64,000 nt of DNA from Hofstenia miamia (lineage: Eukaryota; Xenacoelomorpha; Acoela), in NCBI GenBank assembly GCA_004352715.1, contig SCFE01000002.1, positions 1,070,383-1,134,382 on the forward strand. The letters run 5' to 3'. A model generated the notes under the pieces. The model was given only the letters and a program-made list of their open reading frames with translations, searched no databases and was not told where the DNA came from. The position numbers and the translations under genes are program-made. Positions 21,877 to 31,339 of this stretch are shown piece by piece (within the stretch, counting starts at the first letter, position 1; each line of letters begins with the position of its first letter).

Positions 21877-23559
21877 CCGTAAGACGGGGTAACTTTGGCA
21901 TGCAGGGTAACTTTGGCACCCTGCAACATACTATTGCAATTCAGGTTAAAATTAGATGGCGCTCTGTTGAAATCTAGATTTTTATTTTTTTATATTTAGT
22001 AAACAAATCAAAAGTTTAGTTTTCATAGAAAACTAAAGCTTATTATGCTTATTAATTATTTAAGGATTTTTCGCAAAATATGCAATCTCATTTGCATATT
22101 TGGAACAGTAATGATTATTTAATTGATTACTGTAACCTATGAACGAGCCTGTTATGGCCTCCGCGTTGTCGACAAAGTTTATCTCAAGACGAGTAATGAT
22201 TTTCAACCGATAAAATTCAAGATTTGGCAGTAAATTATTGATTTTTTGGAATACGGAAGTGTTCGTCCATATATTCGGCTGTCTTCAGGCCCATGAAAAC
22301 AATATGGCGGAACATACTTGACAGTTGGCGGAAAGAAAGTCAGCGTCAAGAGTCTATTCCGAAAGAGCATCTGCCATCATTGATCAAGCGTTTGTGGGAA
22401 GGACTTGCTGCTGGAGTAAAGAAAAACTTGCAGTCTGAGTTTAGGACAACAGGATTCCACCCTTTTAATCCCCAGGCTGTATTGACCAAGCTGCCAGACA
22501 GCAAGGAAGGAAATCGCACAGAGAAGGATGTGGGACGAGATCTTGATCAGTGCCTGATTTCAATGCTAAAAGAGCATCGTGGACAGAAGGGGGGACTTCC
22601 AAAACGCAAAAGAAGGAAGAAAGTCATGCCTGGCCAGCAAATAACTGCAGAAGTTGTCTAATGAAGACATTCCCAGTACCTCTGCAGGTTCCTCTGTGTC
22701 TACCGATGAAGCGTGTAGTGAAGACAGTTGCTCAGAGTGTTCTATTGCATACCAAGGATATGTGGGGGCAGACTGGATTCAGTGTGTGTTTTGCTTGGGA
22801 TGGGTGTGTGGTCAGTGTAATCAGGAAAGTGATGATCTTCAGTACTGCTGCCCATCATGTAATGATTCTGATGAGTAATTACTAGCATTTTGTTATTTCG
22901 TATCAGAATAAATGACTATTTTATTTGGACTGTAATGATCCACGAAAGCAAAGTCATTTGTTCCCATAATCCTAGCTTTTCAAGTTAATCTTCCATGTAG
23001 TACATTACATGCAATGCTTTATTATGATGTGAAGATTCAAAGTTTGTAAGTTACGTTAAATTAGCTTTAAATTAAGTGTAACATTCTAATTGAAAATTTT
23101 CGTTTTCAGAATTTTCAAGCCAACGTTTTGCATGTTGTGCGTTAGCACAGTTACGTAAAATTTTATACGCAACATTCCAAAATGCTCAATTTTTGTCAGT
23201 ATGTTAACATTTAGTAAATTACACAGGTACTATCATCTGTTTTGTTATAAAATCATGTTAGTGATCATGTATTTTTGCTTTAATATCCTTTATAGCTCAA
23301 GAGTATACATATTTTCATTAAAATAATTAAAATGTTACATACATGCCAAAGTTACCCCCGATTTGCTATCGCAAATTTTGTGACCTTTACCTGACCCACT
23401 GCTGAATTTTACCTATGGGTCAGTACAAAATTAGTGAAAATGTATTGTAGTTGAGTCAAACAATATTTCACACCTCCAAACTGTGGCAGTTTTCCTTATT
23501 TTTATATAAATATTCTGTAAAAACAGTTACAAACATGCTAAAGTTACCCCGTCTTACGG
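21877..23559 (+). mobile_element. pogo-like DNA transposon, internally deleted copy (1683 bp)
   Basis: The termini are CCGTAAGACGGGGTAACTTT at the left and its inverse at the right (about 26 bp, one mismatch), flanked by TA at 21,875-21,876 and 23,560-23,561. TA duplications fit the Tc1/mariner/pogo superfamily. A GGGTAACTTTGGCA word recurs just inside each end (about 21,904 and, inverted, 23,345). The element keeps the last part of the transposase gene but lacks the N-terminus and most of the catalytic domain. The 5' half of such an element is in the right arm at 46,388-47,549. Confidence 0.85.
22279..22878 (+). pseudogene. pogo/Tigger-like transposase C-terminus with PHD-type finger
   Basis: From the deletion junction the frame reads AVFRPMKTIWRNILDSWRKE, then FRTTGFHPFNPQAVLTKLP, motifs found at the end of the DDE domain of pogo/Tigger transposases. 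A basic segment (KRKRRKK) follows. A one-base shift near 22,650 moves the reading into a second frame (22,654-22,878). That frame ends in a cysteine cluster, CSEC...IQCVFCLGWVCGQC...CCPSC, with the C-x2-C ... W-C-x2-C spacing of a PHD-like zinc finger. PHD fingers usually read histone tails; a tail of this kind could bias target choice, which is inference. The catalytic Asp residues are deleted. AATAAA follows at about 22,909. Confidence 0.7.
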
Positions 23560-23561
23560 TA

Positions 23562-23664
23562 GTATTGATTATAATTTTAACTAACCACTCTCTAAATGGT
23601 GCATGGGACGCTTTTGCTTATGCGATAGTAGATACTACGCTCTCAACACGTTACTGATTTATAC

Positions 23665-23715
<51 letters not shown>

Positions 23716-24959
23716 AAGGTGCAGTAATTAACAAATTAAGCACTCTAAAACTTCTTAGGACGTGACAGTTAAAAATAAAAAACAACAGAGAGCAGAACAA
23801 TTGGGACCAGAATCAAACACAGAAAACAACACTGATGTTAAGTAACGAAAAAGCAAAAAGGCCTCAGACTTTGACAGACCTTATATGGTCGGAAGATTAT
23901 AAGAATCTCCAGACAACATTCGAGCTCCAGAAATTACAATGTGGACTCCAAAAATGGCAATATAAGATCCACACTGATCACAGGGCAACGGCACAAGTTG
24001 ACAGAGGAGCAGAACAGAATGAAATTGTACTATCATATTACATTTTTTGCGTGTGGTAAGGCATACGTTAGGGCCAAAAATATATAAAAATTAGCTTCAT
24101 CTGACTAGTTGCGGTGCAGTTAAGGGGCCTGAAATGTTGGAGCATTTCTTGCATTACTATAAACGGATAGTTTACTTTGTTCCACGAAGCCGAATCAATC
24201 TAATAACTGGGTTTGCAAACCTGATCAACATATTGTAACATAAGTGCAAGTGGGAAAAACCGACTTACAAAACAATTCAAATGCAGAAACTATTTGCCAC
24301 AACGCAACGATCAATCTACAACCTATAATATGAAATTAAATAAGCTAAGGTGCTTAAGCCCACAATTTAGAGGTTACCTGATAGCAATTTTCCTATTTTT
24401 AGATAAACTAGGAAACTGCCAGTGTATTAGATATTTAATAAATGAATAATCTTTAAACAGACCATAATGCTGAGTTTTTATATTTTAGGAACGAAATAAG
24501 TAATAAATGTGATCATCATTCATTGGTAAAATGATTTTTTATTCACAATTTTAGCATAAGGCACTCCTTAATTACCCATTTAATAATATAAGCACATTCG
24601 AAGCATGGTAATGCCTAATGCAAAAGAGTGTATAGAATCACAAGAAAATCGAGTCTATAATTGTAGGTGTATAGAAGTCATGGATAAGATAGGAGATTCT
24701 TTATTCCGGTAAATGGTTACAATTCTATCTTTCATCTAATAAGCATAATAAAATTTAAACGACATAATGCAAAATCGTATTGCATGTAGAACAGCAAAGA
24801 TATCTACTAATTGTATTTGAATATTTTTTCAAAATTTCGAAGCCTTATGCCTGCGCCCTAGGGAGCTGTGTAGATTTGATTATTGGAAGAAATGTTACTG
24901 GCATCAGAGTGGATGGTAGTATAAACATGTCTGGCAATAACATGTCTGCCGACTACTAT
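23562..24959. other. Non-coding with (TA)n
   Basis: A (TA)n tract occupies about 23,672-23,712. A 74-codon plus-strand ORF (23,835-24,059) shows no recognisable domain. Otherwise nothing was identified. Confidence 0.5.
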
Positions 24960-25450
24960 TAAAGCTGTTAAGGTCAGAGATATCAGGCAGCTTGACATGT
25001 TACTTAGAGAAGAATATGTTCATCTCAGAAAAGCAGAAATAATATATAACAAGAGTAGAGAGTCAGTTGGTCATAGATCAGCGGCTTTTGGGAATTGTAA
25101 GAGGAAGAAAGCAAACTTAACAATGTCATGGACTACAGGAAGACATATGTGAGCATATTACATTGGCGGGCAGTGAAAACAGTAAAAGCTAATGAAGTTT
25201 TAATAAGAGTGTGGAGTTGATAGAGAATGCGATGAGGAGATAGTAGACTGGGATAGATGGGCACGGATTCAGGTTTATGCGTAGGATATTCCAGGCAAAC
25301 GTCTAGCAGCATTATTTGCTGTTAGCTTAATTCCAATTACAAAAAGGCTAAGGGAGATGGACATAGAGACATGAGTCACCTAGGGTATATGGATAATATG
25401 AAAATGCATAAAAGTTGGGTTGGACTTTGGATTGGGTAATTGCACAACAA
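24960..25450 (+). pseudogene. Reverse transcriptase remnant, YMDD type
   Basis: Pieces in shifting frames match conserved reverse-transcriptase blocks. VMDYRKTY (25,124-25,150) corresponds to the D-Y-x-K-A-Y block carrying the first catalytic Asp. RRIFQ followed after a shift by LAALFAVSLIPITKRLREMD (25,270-25,360) corresponds to the G-D-S-L-S-P-L-L-F block. SHLGYMDNMKMH (25,375-25,411) corresponds to the Y-M-D-D catalytic box, now YMDN. The blocks come in the right order on one strand. At least three frameshifts or stops make it dead. The non-LTR clade is not determined. Confidence 0.55.
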
Positions 25451-27444
25451 TAATATTGGTTAGAGCAGGTGCATAAAAAGAAAGGAATGAAGACAAGCAA
25501 TGGCAGCAAAATTAAGGAAGTCAAAGAAACGAAACAAAATTAACTAGGCAGTCTATTGATAATGTGAAAAACATTGGAAAAGACTAAAGAGTTTTATATG
25601 AAATATATGTAAAAAAGTGCTTCAAAATTGTATTTTAAGTGAGTGTAGATATTTCAATGATTAACACCTAATTGAAATATTGCAAATTTGATAAATGACA
25701 TTTCAACTGTAAGCAAACAAAAACTGGACTAAGAATGACGGGCGGTGCTGCCAAGTTCAATAAAGAATTCAAGAGAATAATATTCAGGATAATACGGGGA
25801 TTATAGCATTAACAGTTAACTAAACCATCAAAAATTTTGAGAGCGGGTTACATACTAAGGGTTAGAGACTGAGATAAACTTGAATTACAAACTTATTTAA
25901 AATATCAAAAAAAATTTGGGCGGTCCTACATATCAAATAGTAGAAGTTCTTTCATTTCGTTTCCTAAAACTGGCATTTTTCAACTTGCAAAATGTAAAGT
26001 AATGATTAGATATTTTTTAAAAATTTATACTCCACGATTTTACAATTTAAACTGAATATCCAAATTTGACTCTGATAATTGTTTATTTAAAACCGGCATC
26101 GCTTTCTCAAACTATGCAATTTTAACCTTGGAATGTATTCAATCACGCGAAAATGATCTGTTTTCGTCTATTTCAATGATGGCATGACGGTACTACGTGT
26201 CAAATAGCCTCTCAATTAATGAATGAATATATATATCCATATTAAATAATGATAATGAATTAAGATGATGAAGCAGACAACCCTGATACCAGTAAGCCAT
26301 ACCTGTTCATTTTAATAAATGCTATAAATTAAAGCGCGAAACAGCATTATGAGATTACAACCAATCATTTTTACATGGATATTTTAAATTGTTATTCTCT
26401 CGATAAAATAGTGTATTGCACCACAAATTAATATATAAGTATAATAGAACGACTCAACAAAGTTATATACAAACTGACTAGACTGTCCAATAATATTTTT
26501 GTACAAGAAAGCCTTTATATGATTTTAGTTCAAAACTACATGAAACTAACGAATTATTTGGAACCTCCAACGTGTAGATTTTCCTCAAAATTATACTTTT
26601 CTCGTTTTAAAGATGCTTTACGTATTTAATTTATCCTTCCAGGTGAAAATGCTGCCGCTATTCTAATTCGGAAACTCACTGTGAAAGAAATACGATTTGT
26701 TATTGCAACTCATAGATGTTTGAGAGATGAAAACAACTTGTGTTATACATGTGGGGAATATACTATAAAACCAACTTTCATGAATTCTTGCCATTTTTAA
26801 CCCTCTGTTATTAGACAAAATGAAGAAATGTCATGGTTGTTTTGTTGAGGCCATATAATGGTAATGCATTTGGTAAACAAACATCAGCATGAGGTGCTCT
26901 TAATCATATCCACACTCATATCCGCATCATTCCAAGCGATGAACCTTTGTTGATGTGGCCCAAGCCCAGACACAAGTGCTCATAGACCCTGAAATATAGA
27001 CAGTATCATTCATATCAAATTTTGTTGAAATCAGTGGACAAGGCTTGAGGTGAATTTGAAATTGTAATTGCAAATTTTAAAAAGAAATATGTGCGAAGAT
27101 GATGCATTTTCAACAGCAAAGAAAAACTGAATAATATAAATAATATGATAGATCATTGTGATAAATTCAAACTTGCAATTTTAATAACATCTGTCCGCTA
27201 GGATGTCAGACTAACTTCATATTCGATTTCAGTTAAAAAACTTAATCTAGAATAATATAATTCTTGTAAGAACCTCATCAAACTTTGTTGGACAGTGTTA
27301 TAGGTAGTAGTTGAGAAACAAGTCTTCAACCATTGATAACTTGAACATTTCTTTCGAATTTTTTTTTGAAAATACTAGAAAATAATAGCGAATTTTGTAA
27401 ATAAGAAACAGCCTTATTTATGTCATTTTAATTTTACGTGAGAT
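25451..27444. other. Non-coding; one CYTCGEYT remnant
   Basis: At about 26,650-26,800 the plus strand reads RDENNLCYTCGEYTIKP, reminiscent of an uncharacterised repetitive protein family with an F-C-Y-I-C-G-E-Y-T motif. It is short and ends in a stop, so it is at best a fragment. The rest is AT-rich without recognisable features. Confidence 0.3.
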
Positions 27445-29048
27445 GATTACTTTTGTTACTTCAACCAATTTTGAAGATACATAACTCAATATCCTTATAT
27501 AAAACCTTGACAAGATTACTTTTGTTACTTCAACGAATTTTGAAGATACATAACTCAATATCCTTATATAAAACCTTGACAAGATTACTTTTGTTACTTC
27601 AACGAATTTTGAAGATACATAACTCAATATCCTTATATAAAACCTTGACAAGATTACTTTTGTTACTTCAACGAATTTTGAAGATACATAACTCAATATC
27701 CTTATATAAAACCTTGACAAGATTACTTTTGTTACTTCAACGAATTTTGAAGATACATAACTCAATATCCTTATATAAAACCTTGACAAGATTACTTTTG
27801 TTACTTCAACGAATTTTGAAGATACATAACTCAATATCCTTATATAAAACCTTGACAAGATTACTTTTGTTACTTCAACGAATTTTGAAGATACATAACT
27901 CAATATCCTTATATAAAACCTTGACAAGATTACTTTTGTTACTTCAACGAATTTTGAAGATACATAACTCAATATCCTTATATAAAACCTTGACAAGATT
28001 ACTTTTGTTACTTCAACGAATTTTGAAGATACATAACTCAATATCCTTATATAAAACCTTGACAAGATTACTTTTGTTACTTCAACGAATTTTGAAGATA
28101 CATAACTCAATATCCTTATATAAAACCTTGACAAGATTACTTTTGTTACTTCAACGAATTTTGAAGATACATAACTCAATATCCTTATATAAAACCTTGA
28201 CAAGATTACTTTTGTTACTTCAACGAATTTTGAAGATACATAACTCAATATCCTTATATAAAACCTTGACAAGATTACTTTTGTTACTTCAACGAATTTT
28301 GAAGATACATAACTCAATATCCTTATATAAAACCTTGACAAGATTACTTTTGTTACTTCAACGAATTTTGAAGATACATAACTCAATATCCTTATATAAA
28401 ACCTTGACAAGATTACTTTTGTTACTTCAACGAATTTTGAAGATACATAACTCAATATCCTTATATAAAACCTTGACAAGATTACTTTTGTTACTTCAAC
28501 GAATTTTGAAGATACATAACTCAATATCCTTATATAAAACCTTGACAAGATTACTTTTGTTACTTCAACGAATTTTGAAGATACATAACTCAATATCCTT
28601 ATATAAAACCTTGACAAGATTACTTTTGTTACTTCAACGAATTTTGAAGATACATAACTCAATATCCTTATATAAAACCTTGACAAGATTACTTTTGTTA
28701 CTTCAACGAATTTTGAAGATACATAACTCAATATCCTTATATAAAACCTTGACAAGATTACTTTTGTTACTTCAACGAATTTTGAAGATACATAACTCAA
28801 TATCCTTATATAAAACCTTGACAAGATTACTTTTGTTACTTCAACGAATTTTGAAGATACATAACTCAATATCCTTATATAAAACCTTGACAAGATTACT
28901 TTTGTTACTTCAACGAATTTTGAAGATACATAACTCAATATCCTTATATAAAACCTTGACAAGATTACTTTTGTTACTTCAACGAATTTTGAAGATACAT
29001 AACTCAATATCCTTATATAAAACCTTGACAAGATTACTTTTGTTACTT
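27445..29048. repeat. 69-bp tandem array, 23 units plus 17 bp
   Basis: The unit begins GATTACTTTTGTTACTTCAA and ends ATAAAACCTTGACAA. The array spans 1604 bp, exactly 23 x 69 + 17, with no indels. The only substitution I saw is in unit 1 (CCAATT for CGAATT, at about 27,466). Each unit holds a small inverted repeat (CTTCAA-CGAATT-TTGAAG). Because 69 is a multiple of three, long ORFs of 539-547 codons run through on both strands as 23-residue repeats; I regard these as by-products, not genes. The array lies 166 bp downstream of the UPRT stop codon. Confidence 0.95.
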
Positions 29049-29213
29049 GACAAAAATACAAACGAAGAATGAATTGTATGGTATTTGGTGTCGTTTTCTA
29101 CTCGTTTGATAATACATATGAGTAAAACAAAAACTATCATGAAAAATTCATGAAAACTAGTTTTTAAAAAAATTTCAGAATGCTTAATAAAAAATAATTT
29201 ATCAGTTTTAGTC

Positions 29214-29542
29214 TTAATCAGTGCCAAAATATTTTTTTGTAAAATGCGAAGGTACAATGGAGTCTAACTCTGAGGTTAGGATGGTGATAGCGGGATATTC
29301 TTTAGATATTTCAGTTATCGAAGATGGTGTTGCAAACAAGCTAAGCAACAGTATTTGGCGTTCGCTAACGCCACGACAAAGTAATTCCTTAATGCACTCG
29401 ACACATGCATTTCCCGAAGCTATAACTGGATAAAGAAGAATCACACGACGATCGGAGATATCATTTGGAACTTTTAGATAACAAACGTGAGCCGCACGGG
29501 TGTCTTCGTCGTTAACTACTAATACTTTGCCAATTCTAATAC
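29214..29542 (-). CDS. UPRT: UPRT homologue, last coding exon
   Basis: The acceptor TTTGTGTTTAG ends at 29,543 and the TAA stop is at 29,216-29,214. The exon encodes GIRIGKVLVVNDEDTRAAH, then RVILLYPVIASGNACVECI, ILLLSLFATPSSI, ITILTSELD and the C-terminal HFTKKYFGTD. This closely follows the animal uracil phosphoribosyltransferase homologue, including the terminal YFGTD. UPRT enzymes join uracil to PRPP to make UMP in pyrimidine salvage. In the PRPP-binding loop the bacterial D-P-M-L-A-T-G-G is replaced by YPVIASGN, as in animal homologues (the mammalian protein has been reported to lack detectable activity), so the enzymatic role is doubtful. No consensus AATAAA is visible before the 69-bp array. 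Confidence 0.92.
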
Positions 29543-29974
29543 CTAAACACAAATAATATAAAAACTTTGGTTTCTCAATAAAAGCACTACAAATGAAAAA
29601 TAACAGGATTATTAATATAATAGGTGATACACAAAAGTGCAATTTCGAAAACAATACTTTTAATATTCCGTTCTAAAAATACTGAGCATTTCTGTTTAGC
29701 CAAAAAAATGCATTACACTTTAGTATAATAGCAAAAAAGTTGTCAAACAAAAAAAGCAATGAAGATTATTGTTTTGTGCAAACTAAAAATTACTTTAATA
29801 AAAGAGAATAATAATATATTTAAAACAATGTTCCACAATCTAATTATTTGACTTGTACATGCTCTTTCAAAATCCTACAACAAAGAATCTTGGCAAAAAC
29901 ATAATTCATTGAAATGATAATCATTGATATTGTAAAACACGGGAAAATCAAGAAGGCCACTAAAATATACTCGC

Positions 29975-30062
29975 CTTTACAACATGCACGCAGGCCCTTT
30001 TCCATAGCTTCTCCACTACGGACAATGCTAACTCCACAGTTACCAGGAACATGACGTAATCC
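29975..30062 (-). CDS. UPRT: UPRT homologue, internal exon with a GC splice donor
   Basis: The acceptor GATTATTCTAG ends at 30,063. The 88-nt exon reads GLRHVPGNCGVSIVRSGEAM and EKGLRACCK, matching the conserved N-C-G-V-S-I-x-R-S-G-E-A-M block of animal UPRT. It starts in phase 0, matching the end of the upstream exon at 31,125. Its end (...TGTAAAG, 29,975) must be followed by GCGAGT for the frame to continue into GIRIGKV at 29,542. No GT lies at the junction, so this is a GC-AG intron, a known minor class that splices through the U2 spliceosome. Confidence 0.9.
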
Positions 30063-31124
30063 CTAGAATAATCACTGACAGTTCGCCATAGAGTAAGTCA
30101 TTTAGAGCTACTTATACTCTATAAATTCTTATTTAAAGAATTCCAACCAATACGAAATACAATATCACTTAAAAATTTGTATATTGACAAAAAGTGAATC
30201 TTATATAACATAAAATTAGCAAGGCATGTTCTCTTAAATAACGAGATAAGTTCCAAAGTTCGTTCACATAAATCATATCTAAATACAACTGATTACCGCA
30301 CAATTGATTGTATCGTGCGAACAGATCTGCAGGTTATACTTCGTTCTATGACAATTAAGAACATCAAAGTCTTTTTGTCATCTGAGATATTTTTTAATCT
30401 TCAGCTAGTAGTGTCTTCCTCGCACATAGATTTCCGTCTAAGCTTTTAAAAAAGAACCACTGCAGATATGATGTTTGAAAGTGTGTAGCTAATCAAAACG
30501 GCAGAAAATGCTGCTCTCAGATATATAGAAGCAATCTAGAGATGATGCCAAATTGAAAATAATATTATTTAAAGCTGAACTGCTCAATAACAATATTTTG
30601 ATTTCTTTATCAATGAATCCTTTAATGCTTTGGTTGGAAACTCAACTCTTTTACGCAGAGTTAACCTCAAATTTAGTGATGCTGTAACAATTTTCACGAC
30701 TAATAAAACTTAATCATAACAGAAAATACTAGGATTTTTGTACATTCGGTAAATGTATTTTGACAAATCGCATTTCAACCTGTCTTGGTATATAACATAC
30801 ATGCGCATACAACCAAAATTTAAAATAAAATTTACATGCACATATAGAAGACAATCCTACATGTTTATATATCCAAGTTATTATATATTTAAATGGGCCT
30901 AAGGAAATTGAGTCGATCTGAAAATTGATCTATTTGCAAAACTATGAATAAATGCAGCGCAAATAGTGACAAGCGTGTCACTAGACACTCCTAGGAAGTT
31001 CTCGATTTTGAAATATTGAGAATATTCCAACATCGGCCTTAAAAACCTTACTTAGAATACAGATTTCATCTTGTTCTAATCCCTCACTTAAAATTTTAGG
31101 CTATATTAAAATATAAGCAACAAC

Positions 31125-31339
31125 CTTAAACATTTCTCCTAAAGGTGTCTCAACCACAGCTTCAGTATACGGAAAATGACTAAGACTTTCTTCAACTACT
31201 AAACGAATCAATCGATCTGCAGCAAAAATGAAGTCACTTCTTGACGTCTCTTTATCACGAATAATAGTTTGAAGTTCACGAACATTATTTGACGGTTGAA
31301 GCAAAATTAACCGCTCGGTTGTCATCAACACTAAGATTT
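31125..31339 (-). CDS. UPRT: UPRT homologue, exon with the RDK and ADRLIRLVVEE blocks
   Basis: The acceptor AATTTGTAG ends at 31,340 and the donor GTTGTT starts at 31,124. The exon (215 nt, phase 2 to 0) contains NNVRELQTIIRDKETSRSDF, ADRLIRLVVEESLSHFPY and VVETPLGEMFK, all strongly conserved in eukaryotic UPRT. No good initiation codon is needed here: an internal ATG occurs at MTTERL, but the open frame begins at the acceptor, so at least one 5' exon lies further right (above 31,340). In animal homologues that N-terminus is low-complexity, and I could not recognise it. The order of exons 31,339 to 30,062 to 29,542 on the minus strand is collinear with the protein. Confidence 0.9.

Larger units (their letters stand above)
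19263..22277. repeat. Large inverted repeat, left arm (~3.0 kb)
   Basis: This arm is the reverse complement of 47,139-50,163. Paired positions sum to 69,426 from 19,274 to 21,876 without a single net indel, and every segment I compared there was identical. Inside the pogo-like element (from 21,877) the arms differ by a 4-bp and a 6-bp indel plus several substitutions, and homology stops at 22,278. The arm has no convincing host gene; the 65-codon ORF at 20,883-21,080 is simply duplicated with it. Confidence 0.9.

Noticed and set aside
22550-22885. 111-codon ORF overlapping the pogo-like transposase
   Set aside because: Shadow frame of the transposase tail and PHD-type finger.
27445-29048. 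CRISPR-like array
   Set aside because: Units are contiguous and identical with no variable spacers, and the host is an animal.
27418-29072. 539- and 547-codon ORFs made of 23-residue repeats on both strands
   Set aside because: They exist only because the 69-bp unit is a multiple of three and lacks stops in those frames. Both strands are equally open and no protein family is suggested.
29221-29433. Plus-strand ORF opposite the last UPRT exon
   Set aside because: Antisense shadow of a well-conserved coding exon.
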